64,000 bases of DNA from Diploptera punctata (lineage: Eukaryota > Arthropoda > Insecta > Blattodea > Blaberidae): assembly GCA_030220185.1 (NCBI GenBank), contig JASPKZ010004205.1, positions 189,157-253,156 of the forward strand, written 5' to 3'. Below are positions 1 to 10,705 of this stretch, piece by piece. How positions within the stretch are numbered: the first letter of the stretch is position 1; each line of letters opens with the position of its first letter. The notes beneath the pieces are model-generated. The model was not told the DNA's origin, did no database searches, and saw nothing but the letters and a program-made list of their open reading frames with translations. Position numbers and translations under genes: made by a program.

Positions 1-455
1 CAATATTATGACTCTGTTAGACAATATTGTGATGCTAACTGTTATTTTCTCCACAGAGTATATTATACTTAGTCTATGATTTTTATATCGCTGTTTTGGG
101 TTATCGCTGGTTGGATCAGCGTTAGGGAGTGATAAGTAAGTGTACACCCATTTTTAATAAACTTTAGTAATTTTAATATTATTATTATATTTTTTAACAT
201 AGATTTTTTTGGCACAAAACTGCATAAATCCCCCTTAATAATTACAATTCTAAGTCCATAATTACCTCAGCTTGGTCCTGTACAGGTAGTGGATTAATTG
301 CAAATATTGGTCATTTAAATTTCATAGCGACGGATAGTAATCGAGGATGATAATCGATATGTGGTTCTATAAACTCTGGCGCATGCGCACTGTTGTTCTA
401 TAGGACTTAGAAAATATTTAACGCTAGTTTAAGTGCAGTTTTCCCCAAAGATGTT
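1..455 (+). repeat. Inverted-repeat family IR1, left copy
   Basis: This stretch matches the reverse complement of 27415-27786 at roughly 85-90% by eye, starting from the first base of the window, so the copy may extend beyond it. The left copy carries about 80 extra bases near 210-290 and lacks about 20 bases containing a second GGGTTATCGCTGG motif present in the right copy. No open frame is seen. The family could be a MITE or a solo terminal repeat; it is unassigned. Confidence 0.7.
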
Positions 456-599
456 TTATTGAAGTCTACAGGCCTAAATACCCTACATGTCCCACGTGGG
501 GACACGGATGCTCCATAGCAGAAGTTTTTTTAACCAGGGTAATTTAGTTACGGTTATCGAATTTTTATAGCAAAAATCACTATGACGTTTATTTAAGAC

Positions 600-1290
600 T
601 AGCTAATACCCGGCGTGCGCTGCTACGCCTAAATATATTTAAATTAATGTGCTTTTATGGTTAGTATAAATGAGCTGAAAGACGAAAATTAATGTACTTC
701 TTATGATTAGTTCAATAAGCAAAAGGAAAAATAATTATAAATGTATATGGTAATTATTTTAAGATTCCCCGTGCTGATTACCCGGTATTGCCCGGGAATT
801 TACTTATCCTGATCTTCTTGGCATAAATAAACTAAAGGACAAAATTCGTTATTATACCCGCTATGTGCTGCTATGCTTGCACAGGAATCTACATACTTGT
901 CTCGATATTGGCATCAATGATAGACAAAAAATGGTATTGTGAGTTATCCGTAAGAGATAAACATATGCTGTCGCGGACTTTTCATAGAGCTTTTTGAGAT
1001 ATTCAATTCTGTATATATTAATGTTGTGTATTTGTTATGGTTTAGGCAGCGTAAGCCATTTAAACGCCCAAAGAGCTACCTTTTTCACGTTTTCCACTAC
1101 AAAGGGCGATTTTTAAGGGTGTAGGAGTTGAGTATCACAACTCTCTTATAGTCTATGTTCATCCCGGGAATCTCCTGAACATTTTGCAAAAAGCCCCATC
1201 ACAATCGGATCAACGGTATGGCTGCGCATAAAGTACGAACAAACAAGCAAACAAACAAACAAACATTCATTTTTATATATTAGAAGATTA
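600..1290 (+). repeat. Dispersed element Z, copy 1
   Basis: It begins with TAATACCCGGCGTGCGCTGC and ends near CATTCATTTTTATATATTAG. A second copy lies at 9925-10535 and a fragment of the start at 48250-48360. Shared internal landmarks include GGCAGCGTAAGCCATTTA and GAACATTTTGCAAAAAGCCC. Similar ends are common for RTE-like non-LTR derivatives in insects (from memory), but no coding sequence is present. Probably a non-autonomous retroelement. Confidence 0.65.
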
Positions 1291-1314
1291 CATTAAAAAT
1301 GCATAATACACCTC

Positions 1315-1455
1315 ATCTCGTATCCAGTTTTCGAAGTAGACCGCGGTTTCAAAGCCTTGGCGGCTTCACTTCAGTACTTTCTCGTTGACTGATGTTATAT
1401 CGGTCAGAAGAACTAGTTCTTCTCCCCTCTGTTGGAGGACCGATAAACCTCAGGA
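1315..1455 (+). repeat. Diverged relative of the foldback element at 53.5-54.1 kb
   Basis: It shares the order TATCCAGT, CGGTTTCAAA and GATGTTATATCGGTCA...AGAACTAG with 53895-53990. Only one arm can be recognised here, so this is a partial or decayed copy. Confidence 0.4.
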
Positions 1456-1690
1456 TCCAGTCAGAATCCGCGGGAATATCGAAGTTCGTAAGTTTTTCTT
1501 TCTTGATTTTTTTTTTAATGTGGATTTTTTTCCCAAATCATGAGTTCTTTTAGTTTTCTATTTGTTTAATTAGACTGGCTTTTGATTCAATTAGATGTTT
1601 TTCAGACCATCTAATCTTAGTTAAGTTTATTTATCTTCAGAATGTCAACGAATGACATGTGAAAGTTAGAAATATGAAACAGGACCTGGC

Positions 1691-1872
1691 ATCTCAGTCA
1701 TCCTCAACTATTAAATGCTGATAAATATTCAGGAGGCCTTTAAAAATACGTTTCATCTTCTGCTTTCTGATCAGCAAATTTTATTACCAATCCAGAAGCT
1801 GAAGATAAAACATATGTTCCGAAAGACCTCCTGAATATTTGACATCATTTAATAGTTGAGGATGACTGAGAT
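1691..1872. mobile_element. Foldback MITE
   Basis: The two ends are inverted copies of each other. The left arm starts ATCTCAGTCATCCTCAACTA and the right arm ends with its reverse complement at 1872. The arms are about 80 bp, including an internal ATATTCAGGAGG / CCTCCTGAATAT pair, around a short centre. There is no open frame. This is the structure of a non-autonomous hairpin-type DNA element. Confidence 0.75.
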
Positions 1873-1904
1873 CTTAGGTACCAATTTTATAATTTCAACT
1901 TTTA

Positions 1905-2230
1905 CGTAATGACCTCAGCGGTGTTTCGTAATGAAGTTGAAAAGTATTGACATGTTTTTAGCACATCGCCTCAATGAGGCATCTAGTAGATAACTATGGC
2001 ATTACTTGGATGGATGAAGGTAGGTTAAGTAGTGCATAGATACCTTTTTATTCGGGCTAGCGACTCTTTTACGAACCTGAAAATCTTCAGACACGGGAAC
2101 CACGTCCTTCCCGAAGAACTTGTTCCTTGGATTTTTACATCCTAAGAATCCATCGACCTCGGCCGGGGTTGAACTCGCGACCCTCGGGACTAAAGACAAG
2201 GAACATGAACACTACACCACAGAGGACGAC
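1905..2230 (-). mobile_element. SINE-C copy, full with tRNA-like head
   Basis: On the minus strand the head contains a pol III B-box-like GAGTTCAACCCCGGCCG, followed by the family body (GGATTTTTAC..., TCTTCGGGAAGGACGTGG, CTGAAGATTTTCAGG). The same body recurs at 6615-6932, 8345-8635 and 8782-9140. It is a tRNA-derived SINE, not a functional tRNA. Confidence 0.7.
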
Positions 2231-2247
2231 AATTTTTTAAAATTAAT

Positions 2248-2345
2248 GCGATGTAGCCGAGCGGTTAAAAGCATGTTGCCTTGGTGCAGAATTAAAGTAC
2301 TCGTGCTAGTTCGAGTCCCTATAGCGGAAGAAAATGTCTCATGCA
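2248..2345 (+). mobile_element. Class II tRNA-like SINE head
   Basis: It contains an A-box-like TAGCCGAGCGGTTAA and a B-box-like AGTTCGAGTCC about 55 bases downstream, the spacing of Ser/Leu-type tRNAs with a long variable arm. The acceptor ends do not pair into a clean stem, so it is read as SINE- or tRNA-pseudogene-derived rather than a gene. The head of the minus-strand SINE-E at 20828-21157 is similar. Confidence 0.5.
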
Positions 2346-2477
2346 TTTTCGGCCAATAAGGTAGCCCAATTGTTCGATTTTACTGGTTACGTTAACCTGA
2401 CCGTACTTTTGAAATTGATTTAATATATGACGAATTTGATTCGAAAAATAAATAAAAATTGCGGCTGATACAGCGGT

Positions 2478-2498
2478 CTCTCTCTCTCCCCTCACTCA

Positions 2499-2570
<72 letters not shown>

Positions 2571-2572
2571 AC
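2478..2572. repeat. (CT)n followed by (CA)n microsatellite
   Basis: An interrupted then pure CT run of about 70 bases passes directly into ACACAC. Repetitive Arg-Glu or Ser-Leu reading frames across it are artefacts. Confidence 0.95.
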
Positions 2573-3125
2573 ACAAACACATACATACACTCAAGCAAAC
2601 CCACACACAAATAAAAAAGATAAAAATACTATATATATATATATATATATATGGCTTTTGTCGTGGTTGTTTTCTGTGTCTACTAGGGAGATCGATGCAA
2701 ATATGTAAAAATTGTTCAAAACTCTTTTCATTAGAACATCCTCAGTAGCTTCATTCTTTCCGAATTTGCTAGAAAATGAAAGGAAGCATAAAACATATTC
2801 ATATATGTTTATTTTTGATGATTAAATATGAAAAAATTAACGTTTTAACGAAATTTAACTGAGATTGATCCAAGACATCTTTAATCCCATTTTTACCAGA
2901 AGAAAAAATCCTAAACCCTTCATAGCCTGTCCCAAGCCGTTGAAAAAGGGTGAGGGGGAGGAGTAACACCTTGTAAAAAAACTTGGTTCAGCCGGTGCAA
3001 CGCAGATAGGGCCTACAGTCCTTCGGTAAGGTGTACCTGGCGGAAGAGGCGACTATACATATACTCTACTGTCTCGTAGATTCACATTAGTTCGTTAAAG
3101 GCTAGAGGAAGAACAGCTGTCTAAC
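2573..3125. other. No gene seen; short (TA)n
   Basis: A (TA)n run lies at about 2629-2652. The rest is AT-rich with no recognisable repeat, RNA or coding signal. Confidence 0.6.
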
Positions 3126-3390
3126 TTACTGGCTCTATCGAACCCATAGATTCATGGCCGCGCGTACGTAAGTTCTCCATACATATCTATCCTGAGATAA
3201 TGTATCCCTGTATAATCTACTTCTCTTAAATCATGGATAATGTTATTCTCCCATCTCATTCTTGATCTACCAACTGGGTGTTTTCCACCTGGTTTTCCTA
3301 CAAGAAGCTTACATGCACTTCTTTCATTCTCAATTCGTGCCACATGTCCTACCTATCGCAGGCTACGAGGTTTAACTGTTCTTATTAGGC
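3126..3390 (-). mobile_element. LINE-A 3' end, truncated
   Basis: Minus-strand reading gives the decayed reverse-transcriptase C-terminal tail typical of this family (KLLVGKPGGKHPVGRSRMRW, then DLREVDYTG), ending in the ...GGTTCGATAG stop region. It is 5'-truncated, with stops and small indels. Other copies lie at 9165, 14275, 20555, 31318, 35600, 40150 and 55358. Confidence 0.8.
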
Positions 3391-3449
3391 CTATATGTGG
3401 TTGAGGAAGAACACCTCGAATAAAAATTACCTGGTCCTCCAGGTATTAT

Positions 3450-3645
3450 TTATTTATCTATTTATTTTACCTGATGGAGTTAAGACCGTAATGTCTTCTC
3501 TTCAAATTTACCGGAGTTAAATTATACATATAATAACAATTATGAATTATCTGCATGATTATTGATACATAATAGATATAGGCAATGGAAAGAAATAAAA
3601 ATTGTAACAACAATAATAATAATAATAATAATAATAATGATAATG
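3450..3645 (-). mobile_element. LINE-B 3' end with (AAT)n tail
   Basis: On the minus strand it carries the LINE-B terminal block (GAAGAGAAGACATTACGGTCTTAACTCCATCAGG in two overlapping pieces) close to the A/T-rich end. A short AAT run at 3618-3640 belongs to the same debris. Compare the fuller copy at 41142-41690. Confidence 0.55.
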
Positions 3646-4199
3646 TTGGTGTTGATGCATTAGGCCAGCTCCCTATTCATCATTAAAATAAGTAGGCCTA
3701 ATTGCTAAATTATCCAAAGTATCAAACGCTTTGGACACAGGAAGATGTTTTATTACATTGTAAACCTGTTTATAAATAAATAAATCCTCGTGAAAACATT
3801 CATACGGCATACGGTCATGTTTTTCCCTTCAAATAATTTATGATAAACCATTTAATTAATTAATTTACAACTATTGTATTCCTGCAATACTCAGATTCCC
3901 GTACATACTAATAATATAAATTTTACAGTAGCTTTGATTTTGCTTTACGAATTTAGTTTGACATACATATGTGCAATTAGTGCATAAATTGCTAGTAGAT
4001 TAGCCATAGCTGCATGTGAATTATTGTTTCAAATCAGTAACTTTATTAGCCAGAATAATTTCTCCATTGGCTCGTGTAGCTATGATCCATTTGACAATAT
4101 ATGGGATAATGTGCGTTAACCTATAATTTTCAACAGTGTTTTCAGAGTGTGGCCCTAGGATCATCAGGGATCCGCCAGCAATTATTATTAGGGAATCTT
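3646..4199. other. No gene seen
   Basis: AT-rich sequence with no repeat family or coding signal that I can match within the window. Confidence 0.6.
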
Positions 4200-4404
4200 C
4201 AAGGATTCTTTAAATAAATAATATATTCAAAAGCTCATTATTCGGAGTTTCCCGGATATTTATTTATCCTAATCGTCTTGCCATTTATCAGTTTAGCGAC
4301 ACGCAGACTAACCATGGATTCAACTTTAAACTTTGTAATTTTGAACATTTTATTTTTCACCCCTTCTCACTCCCTATATGTGGTAGGGGTAATTTTATCT
4401 TCTT
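4200..4404 (+). repeat. RTE-like non-coding repeat, fragment 1
   Basis: It shares a rough pattern with 4975-5240 and 6105-6300: a gene-free block with (T)CGAAAACTATGGGTTTAA, TCTCGGTCATTTT, ATTTTATTTTTCAAC and CTTCTCACCCC. Blocks reading CACCCCTTCTCACCCCYT are familiar from RTE-type 3' regions of insects (recollection only). Confidence 0.4.
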
Positions 4405-4970
4405 CTTCTTCTTCTTGGAAGGATTAAAACTTATTGGTTCATTCCGGCTCCAAATATCATAGCTGCTGTATCCATGTCTTTGGTGGGCATCCCCGATTTC
4501 TTTTTCCTCTTCTCAGTTGAGAGTTCAGACTTTTCCAAGGTAATCTGTTGGTATCCATTCTGCAGACATGTTTATACCATTTTCTCCTATTCTCTTCTAT
4601 TTTATGTCAGACTGAATATATGTAGTTCTTTACGAATATCTTGACTTCGTTTTTTATCCATTAAAATATATCCTGCCATAAATACTAAATAATTAATTCC
4701 TGCGGCTTCTATTATTTTTAATTTTCTGTCTATTCAGAGTCCATATTTGTAAGTCATACAATATTGCATGCACAGCCAATACTTCATACAATTTTAAACG
4801 TGTTTCTTTTCTTACTTTCTTTCACAGTGTTCTTATAAGCGTGTCACATAAATATTGAAAAAAATGTAATTTATTATTTATACCCTTTTCTCTATTACAG
4901 CGTAAAGATAACCTAGATAATTGCAATCTTTTACTTGTTCTAGTCAATTTATATATATCATATATAAATG
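4405..4970 (-). mobile_element. LINE fragment (RT C-terminal region), (AAG)n tail
   Basis: The left edge is a (TTC)n run, which is an (AAG)n tail on the minus strand. Minus-strand frames give scattered LINE C-terminal phrases (tyrosine/cysteine-rich strand, then a WYKHVCRMDTNR-like stretch) broken by several frameshifts. It interrupts the flanking RTE-like repeat blocks. Confidence 0.6.
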
Positions 4971-4974
4971 TATG

Positions 4975-5240
4975 CTAAGCTGTTTAGCTTAGCAACACAG
5001 AAAACTGTGGGTACAATACTAATTTCGGCTATTTTGAAAATTTTATTTTCATCCGTTCTCAACCCTAGCGGTACCAGAGGTTAAATCTAACATGTAGTTA
5101 TATGTGTCTGTCAACAATCAATTTGGTGTCACCGAAAACTATGGGTTTAACTCTAATCTCGGTAATCTTTTACGCTTTATTTTTCAACACTTCTCGCCCC
5201 TTATGGACACTACGGGTTAAACGTTTATCCAAATAATCTT
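4975..5240 (+). repeat. RTE-like non-coding repeat, fragment 2
   Basis: Two internal units of about 135 bp follow one another, each running through AAAACTGTGGGT or AAAACTATGGGT, a TTTCGGC or TCTCGGT motif, a T-rich stretch and an AACACTTCTCGCCCC-like motif. It continues the block at 4200-4404 after the LINE insertion. Confidence 0.4.
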
Positions 5241-5281
5241 CTTTATATATAAAAACTCAGCCTGCGTATTTTTGCCCTTTT

Positions 5282-5590
5282 TTATTTAAACATAAATGCT
5301 ACAACCCGTGTTTCACCAAGGTACATCACGGGGTATTTAAGAGTTTTTTTTGTTGAACAGTTAGGCCATTGTTGTAGTTGATGAAAGACCCTCGTGAAGA
5401 ATTCTGCAACGTTGACTGTGTAGAATTGAATTTTCAGAATACTTGACGGAGTAGCATTTTGTAGTACAGCTGGTGGATCTCTGGAGATCATGTTTTGCAT
5501 TCAGTCATCAGATGCAGTGATTTTTTGCGCAGTTGCAATAAGGTGAAGCAATTTTGTTCGTTCCGTATAAGTAAGATTTAAATCGTCCAT
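5282..5590 (-). pseudogene. Small unrecognised ORF with one in-frame TGA
   Basis: From an ATG at 5590 the minus strand reads MDDLNLTYTERTKLLHLIAT and continues to a TAA at 5282, interrupted by a single TGA after codon 30; a second ATG follows immediately. The downstream part (72 codons) includes VAEFFTRVFHQLQQWPNCST. It has no domain I recognise. It ends next to a repeat tail at 5236-5275 that matches the end of the element at 50.6 kb, so it is probably an old retroelement or transposon coding remnant. Confidence 0.3.
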
Positions 5591-5821
5591 GGTTGGTGGA
5601 AATTGTGTGGTTATGTAGTTAGGCCATAGAGAAGGGTCAGTCTGTGATATATGTTGGGGATGAAAATTTTAGTATGGGTGGCATCATTGGTTTTAGTGTA
5701 AATTTATGTTTGTGTTTTATGGAATTCTTAACCGTTTATTCGATCTTCATGAAAATTTATATATATATATATATATAAGTTATAGGTTTTCACGTATGGC
5801 GAGTGTTTATCCCCGTGTTTT

Positions 5822-6115
5822 TAAGGTAAAGCGATCCCACTACAGGTCACAGGAGGCCGTCGAAGGTAGTAGGAGGTTAAGACAATCGGCACGAGACGTC
5901 AGCCGGGATGTCAGCTCTGCGTGACGGTCACCTTTACCCCGAGGACAATCGTCTAGTACTAATTTACGTTAGAGGCTGAGTCGACCCCATGGCAATGGTG
6001 CCACCAGAAGATTTGGGTCAATTTAAAACTCCTGACTCCTCAGACTCGAATCCTCGACGTTCCTGTTTTTAGCGTAGTGCCTTAACCAGCTGCAATGGAT
6101 TTAACACCAATCTCG
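5822..6115 (-). mobile_element. SINE-B copy
   Basis: Reverse-complement match to the SINE-B copies at 10706 and 30836: a tRNA-like head (GTTAAGGCACTACGC, GAGGATTCGAGTC), then a CCCAAATCTTCTGG...GGGGTCGACTCAGCC body and a GGTAAAGGTGACCGTCACGC tail block. About 75-80% similar by eye, so an older insertion. Confidence 0.75.
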
Positions 6116-6300
6116 GTCATTTTAAATATTTTATTATTTACCTTATCTCATCAAAAGTGGTATTAAATATCATAGGGACTGTCACCAATGAGTTGGCGAC
6201 CTCGAAAATTATTGAATCGACACTAACATAGGTCATATTTGATTATTTTACAACCAACACTCTCTCATCCTCATTATCTTGGGGATTAATACAGAGCGAA
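6105..6300 (+). repeat. RTE-like non-coding repeat, fragment 3
   Basis: It continues the pattern of 4975-5240 (ATGGATTTAACACCAATCTC, GGTCATTTTAAATATTTTAT, then GGCGACCTCGAAAATTATTG) downstream of SINE-B. The SINE therefore appears to have landed inside this older repeat. Confidence 0.35.
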
Positions 6301-6324
6301 ATTTGTGCTTCCTCCTTCAAGTGT

Positions 6325-6400
6325 GCCTAAGTAGCTCAATGGTAAAAGTCAACGCGTAGATTTGAAGATCTTGCGTTCAAAACTCGGGTCAGATGCAACA
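6325..6400 (+). mobile_element. tRNA-like SINE head
   Basis: An A-box-like TAGCTCAATGGTAAAAG and a B-box-like TTGCGTTCAAAACTC sit at tRNA spacing. The flanking acceptor sequences do not pair. It is probably a SINE or tRNA pseudogene. Confidence 0.45.
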
Positions 6401-6402
6401 TT

Positions 6403-6560
6403 TCCCTCTCTTCTTCTTCTTCTACACTTCACGGGCTAGGTAAATTGCCTGTTCCGCCTCACAGTTGTTCTGTTCCATCTTTTCACTGGCCTTCCTACAT
6501 TCCTTGAACCTCTTGGTTTGTAGTTAAATGCGGTTCTCTCTCTATTACTATTAATTCTTT
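6403..6560 (-). mobile_element. LINE 3' end with (AAG)n tail
   Basis: The TTCTTC run at the left is the tail. The adjoining block ACTTCACGGGCTAGG...CTGTTCCGCCTCACAGTTG recurs at 24545 in the same orientation and at 12427-12535 inverted. Only the terminal 150 bp is present. Confidence 0.6.
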
Positions 6561-6614
6561 GGCGCTTATAGCCCAAGTCTGCTTTTAGGGATTCTTTATC
6601 AATCTGATTTAGTT

Positions 6615-6932
6615 ACGCTTATTTTCCTACATATGACAGCGAGTGACATGTGGTTAGAACATCGCCTTAGAGAGACATTATTAGATAATTAAGGTATTAC
6701 TTTGATGGGATATTCCGATTAAATTTTGCTCAGAGGCACTAATTTAGGCTTGAGGTTCTTTTACGATTCCCAAGATCTTCAGACTTTGGACCCATGACAT
6801 AAACTCCCTTACGGAGGACTTGTCCTTTCGATTTTTTCATTCTAAAACATTCATCGAGACCGGCCGGGATTGAACCCGCAGATCTTCGGAAAGAGAGGCA
6901 TGTAACTTAACTCCTAGACCACCGAGGTACTT
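6615..6932 (-). mobile_element. SINE-C copy, full length
   Basis: The minus-strand head reads tRNA-like (TACCTCGGTGGTCTAGGAGT, GGGTTCAATCCCGGCCG), with a SINE-C body of CATCTTCAGACTTTGG type and a tail block ending near the AGTTACGCTTATTTTCCTAC boundary. It is diverged from the 8782 copy. Confidence 0.7.
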
Positions 6933-7360
6933 GATATATTTTATACATTCCAGAATTATTATGATTTATTTTTTAACTATACCATTAGCTTTGTATGATT
7001 TATTTCTTGCTTAGCCGAGACTAATCAAACCCCTTTTATTTTACTGAGGGGGAGTCAGAATTGGTGTCAGTCTTTAATGTGGAATATAGAAGAGGAGAAT
7101 TTGCATGAATCTTTTTGGCTGAATATCCAAGAATTCTTTTTATAAGCATATTATTTTGTGTTATTTTCCTTGGGTGTGATGATTCTTCTTCATTTTTTTT
7201 TACTTGAAATTAAGATTAATTTCTTTTATATTTGTCTGGGTTCGTGGCACTTTACCTCGGTACCGTTATGTTGAATTAATGTACTTAGTATCTAAGAGTT
7301 TTTTGTCTTTATCTTTAATTATTTTGTATTTCTTTATGGAGTTAAAGCTTTTATTTTGTC
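6933..7360. other. No gene seen
   Basis: AT-rich and T-rich. No repeat match or coding signal found. Confidence 0.55.
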
Positions 7361-7520
7361 CGTCGCTGTGGCGTAGTCGGTAGAGTCCCTACCTTCCACT
7401 CCGGCGACCCGGGTTCGATTCCCGGCGGGGTAGGTGATTTTAAATCTCCACCTTGGGTCTGGGTGTGTGTCCTGTCTTGTGTTTGTATGTGTGAATAAGA
7501 TAAAAAGGTTAACAAAGGTA
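7361..7520 (+). mobile_element. tRNA-derived SINE-F
   Basis: The head has A-box-like GTGGCGTAGTCGGTAGAG and a strong B box GGTTCGATTCCCGG at tRNA spacing. The body contains AGGTGATTTTAAATCTCCAC and GTCTGGGTGTGTGTCCTGTC. The acceptor does not close into a stem. Only one copy is in the window. Confidence 0.65.
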
Positions 7521-8344
7521 AAACAAAAAGGAAGAACAGCGTAAACGAAAGAAAACGAGAAAGGGGAAAAAACAAATAATTCGCTTATTATTAAGTGAAC
7601 ATATTTAAGTAGTCATACAAATACGATTGGTAGTTTCATAATTATTATTCTTTTGATACTAAACCCAATAACAGCAGATAAAACATATGCCTATATATCA
7701 GATAACCAATGGGATGCAAGACAACTATTAGATCACAGGAACCGACAAAATACAAAAATTAAGAATATGGGAATTGTTAACTTTTAGCAGCAGGACACCT
7801 AGAATGTTTTAAAGATAACAAAGCATAAAATAAAAAATAAAATTGTGTTATTTGAATTCTTTTCTTAAGGTATTCAATATTTATGTAAAAAACGTAGGTT
7901 TGGAAGTTAAAAGTAAATATTGAAATATCAAATAGTATGTGTTGGTGGAAATAATAACAGTGGATTCCCTGGAGGTCAACAGGGGGCCATCAAGTTGCCG
8001 TAGCTACTTATCTCTCACATACGTCTTCCGTTAAACGAATAAAGATGGAGGATACAAGTGTTTATACAGGGGCTACTTTTCAGCTTATGTCCTTTAATAG
8101 AAACATCCATATCATAGACTACCAGAGCTTACAATAATCCGATTAACGAGCAGTTTTATAATTTATTTAAAATGATATTTCTCCTTGAAATTCCGGAGAC
8201 ATTTTAAGTACTCTGTCATCTACAGTGCACGTTCCTGAAGCCCAAGGTAGTTCAGTTAATTATATAATAATTATATAATTAACTGAAAATAATTATTATT
8301 TTCGTCAAATAATATGATATATTGTATTGTAAGCCTATATTTTC
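7521..8344. other. No gene seen; one A/T palindrome
   Basis: AT-rich sequence. A near-perfect palindrome of 37 bases at 8251-8287 has arms TTCAGTTAATTATATA and its complement around a one- to four-base centre. Nothing else is recognisable. Confidence 0.6.
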
Positions 8345-8635
8345 CCTTTACAGAGATTTAGGCGCTCTCCCCCTACAGGGAAGAATTTGAACCATACTAA
8401 TTTAGTTACACTTGTTTTCGTATAGATGTCATTTTGAGTGGTCCGTGGTCAGAATTCCGCCTCATACTGACATCTGGGAAACCAAGGTAGTACTAGGACG
8501 GGAAAATTCGGTAAATTTTGCTTAGAGGCCTTTCCATTCAGGCTTAAGGATTTTTTACAAGCCTGAAAATCTTCAGACTCGGGACCCACGGCTTGAAGTC
8601 CTTCCCGGAGGACTTGCTCCTTGGATATATATATA
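8345..8635 (-). mobile_element. SINE-C copy, head missing
   Basis: Minus-strand body and tail of SINE-C: GTCCTCCGGGAAGGACTTCA, TCTGAAGATTTTCAGGC, ending in GGGGGAGAGCGCCTAAATCT. The tRNA-like head is replaced by a (TA)n run at 8626-8642. It faces a full plus copy at 8782. Confidence 0.75.
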
Positions 8636-8654
8636 TATATATGACACTTAAAGA

Positions 8655-8750
8655 AAAACAAACGCCTGGACCGGGATTAGAACCAAGGACCTCTAACATT
8701 GTACGTTAATGCGCTACGAGTTACGATATGCAGGCATCCTAGCATAAACA
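8655..8750 (-). mobile_element. tRNA-like element
   Basis: The minus strand has an A-box-like TCGTAGCGCATTAAC and B-box-like CTTGGTTCTAATCCCGGTCC. The head is followed by an A-rich stretch. It looks like a SINE or tRNA pseudogene lying between two SINE-C copies. Confidence 0.45.
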
Positions 8751-8781
8751 TTCATTTTTATTTTATATATACATATATATT

Positions 8782-9140
8782 CATCGCTGCGGTGGACTAG
8801 TGATTATGCTCCTTGCCCCGAGGGTCGCGGGTTCAAACCGGCCGGGGTCGACAGATTTTTTTAGGATGGAAAAATTCAACGAATAAGTCCTCCGGGAGGG
8901 ACTTACAGCCGTGGGTTCCGAGTCTGAATAAAAATGCCTCTGAGCAAAATTTACCGAAATTTCCCGTCCTAGTACTACCTTGGTTTTCTAGATGTCAGTA
9001 TGAGGAGGAACGCTGAACACTGGCCACTCCAATGACATCTATACGACAACAAGTGTACCTAAATTAGTATGGTTTAATATCTTTCCTGTAGGGGAGAGCG
9101 CCTAAATCTCGTTAAGGAAAACGAGTGTTTACAATATATA
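8782..9140 (+). mobile_element. SINE-C copy, best-preserved
   Basis: The tRNA-like head has CGGTGGACTAGTGATTATGC and the B-box-like GCGGGTTCAAACCGGCCGG. The body includes AAGTCCTCCGGGAGGGACTT, a palindromic pair that folds into a hairpin. The tail includes GTAGGGGAGAGCGCCTAAAT and ends by a (TA)n run at about 9135. Use this copy as the family reference within the window. Confidence 0.8.
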
Positions 9141-9164
9141 TATATATTCCCTATCATGAGAAAT

Positions 9165-9915
9165 AGCGGGAACTCGGTCACACTGACCTCTCATGGCCTC
9201 GCGGATATAAGCTCCCATACATCCCTATCCTGAGCTTATGTATAATTTAACCCTGGTGACGTGGAAGAGAATACCTTACGGTCTTAACTCTATCAGGTAA
9301 AATCAATAAATGATATAAATAAAAATTATGTTTTCCAATAATTTCCTATATAATCTTCTTACCTCAATCATGGTTAAAGTTATTCTCGCACCTAATTCTT
9401 GGTCTACCAACTCGACGTTTTCCCTCTGGCTTTCCAACAAGAAGCTTACATGCACTTCTTTCATTTCCATTCGTGCCACATGTCCTGCTCATCGCAATCT
9501 ACGTGACTTAACTGTTCTTATTATATCTGATTTCCCATAAAGATATGTAGCTAACTGTTTTGAAGTCTTCTCCATTAGCCTGTCTGTTCATCTCTTATTT
9601 GGTCCAACAATTTTTCCTAAGATCTTTATTCTGAAATACTCATAATCTTTTCCCCTCCCTTAAAATAAGAATCCATGTTTGGTATCCATATAATATAATT
9701 CGGAGAATAACAGTCTTGTATATTTTTAGTTTTAACGTTTATTGAGTGAAGTTGAGATGGTCCCTGTAATGCATACTAGCATACACTTCCAGAATTGAGC
9801 CTATGTTTAATTTCTTTGTGCATCTTATTCCTACTTGTAGTAATTGTTCCTAGGTATTTGAATTCAATCGCTTCTTCAAAATGTCCTTATTTGTCATTAA
9901 CTGTCCATTTTCATT
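9165..9915 (-). mobile_element. LINE-A copy, about 0.65 kb plus insertion
   Basis: The minus strand carries the LINE-A C-terminal coding region: the LNVNKNGQLMTNKDILKKRL-like start, a stretch coding near FGPNKRxEQ, the RRLR...ARMEMKEVHVSFLLESQ-like region, and the DLREV...WRAYIREA end. Frameshifts and stops are frequent. The copy is interrupted at 9243-9330 by a LINE-B terminal fragment. Confidence 0.8.
9243..9330 (+). mobile_element. LINE-B 3' terminal fragment inside LINE-A
   Basis: It contains the LINE-B terminal block (GACGTGGAAGAGAATACCTT, ACGGTCTTAACTCTATCAGG) and an AATAAATGATATAAATAAAA tail on the plus strand. It splits LINE-A sequence that is continuous in other copies, so LINE-B inserted later. 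Confidence 0.65.
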
Positions 9916-9924
9916 ATATAATTA

Positions 9925-10535
9925 GTTAATACCCGGCGTGCGCTGCTAGGCCTAAATAAATGAATATTAAGAGGAAAAATTTATATCTTAATTATTTTTA
10001 GATACCCCGTGCTGTTTACCCGATCTTCTTGGCATAAATGAGCTAAAAGACGAAAATTAATGCACTTCTTATGGTTAGTTGAATAAGTGAAATGAAAAAT
10101 AATTATAAATGTATATCGTAATTGTTTTAAGATTCCCCGTGCTGATTACCCGGTGTTGCCCGGGAATCTACTTATCTCGATTTTTTTGGCATAAATGAGA
10201 TAAAAGACAAAATTCGTTATTGTGAGTTGTCGGTAAAAGATTATCCGTCATGTGCTGCTATGCTTGCACAGGAATGTACGTACTTGTCTCGATTTTCTTG
10301 GCATCAATTTTGTGTATTTGTTATGGTTTAGGCAGCGTAAGCCATTTATGCGTCGGAAGAGCTATTTTTTCACGTTTTTAAGGGTGTAGGAGTTGAGAAT
10401 CACAAATTTCTTATAGCCCATGTTCATCCCGGGAGTCTCCTGAACATTTTGCAAAAAGCCCCATCACAATTGTTTCAATGGTATGGCCGCGCACAAAGCA
10501 CGAACAAATATTCATTTTTATATATTAGATGTATT
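9925..10535 (+). repeat. Dispersed element Z, copy 2
   Basis: It aligns with 600-1290 through GCGCTGCTAGGCCTAAATAA, a second internal CTGATTACCCGGTGTTGCCC block, GGCAGCGTAAGCCATTTATG and the same terminal ATATTCATTTTTATATATTA. It has no coding content. Confidence 0.7.
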
Positions 10536-10705
10536 TCTATGTGCGAACATAAATTTCGTTTTTTTTTCCCCTGAGAAATCTGTATATTTTTACCCATATA
10601 CCACAATATATGTTTATAATCCTCGCCATACAATTCACTCTTACAATCTCCCCACTTACATTACTTCCTTCCTGCAATTAATTTTTATTTAATAATGAGT
10701 GGGGC

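Noticed and set aside
7361..7440. Possible functional tRNA genes (also at 2248, 18430, 20828, 39475, 63555)
   Set aside because: A and B boxes are present but acceptor stems do not pair and SINE bodies follow in most cases; they are tRNA-derived SINE heads.
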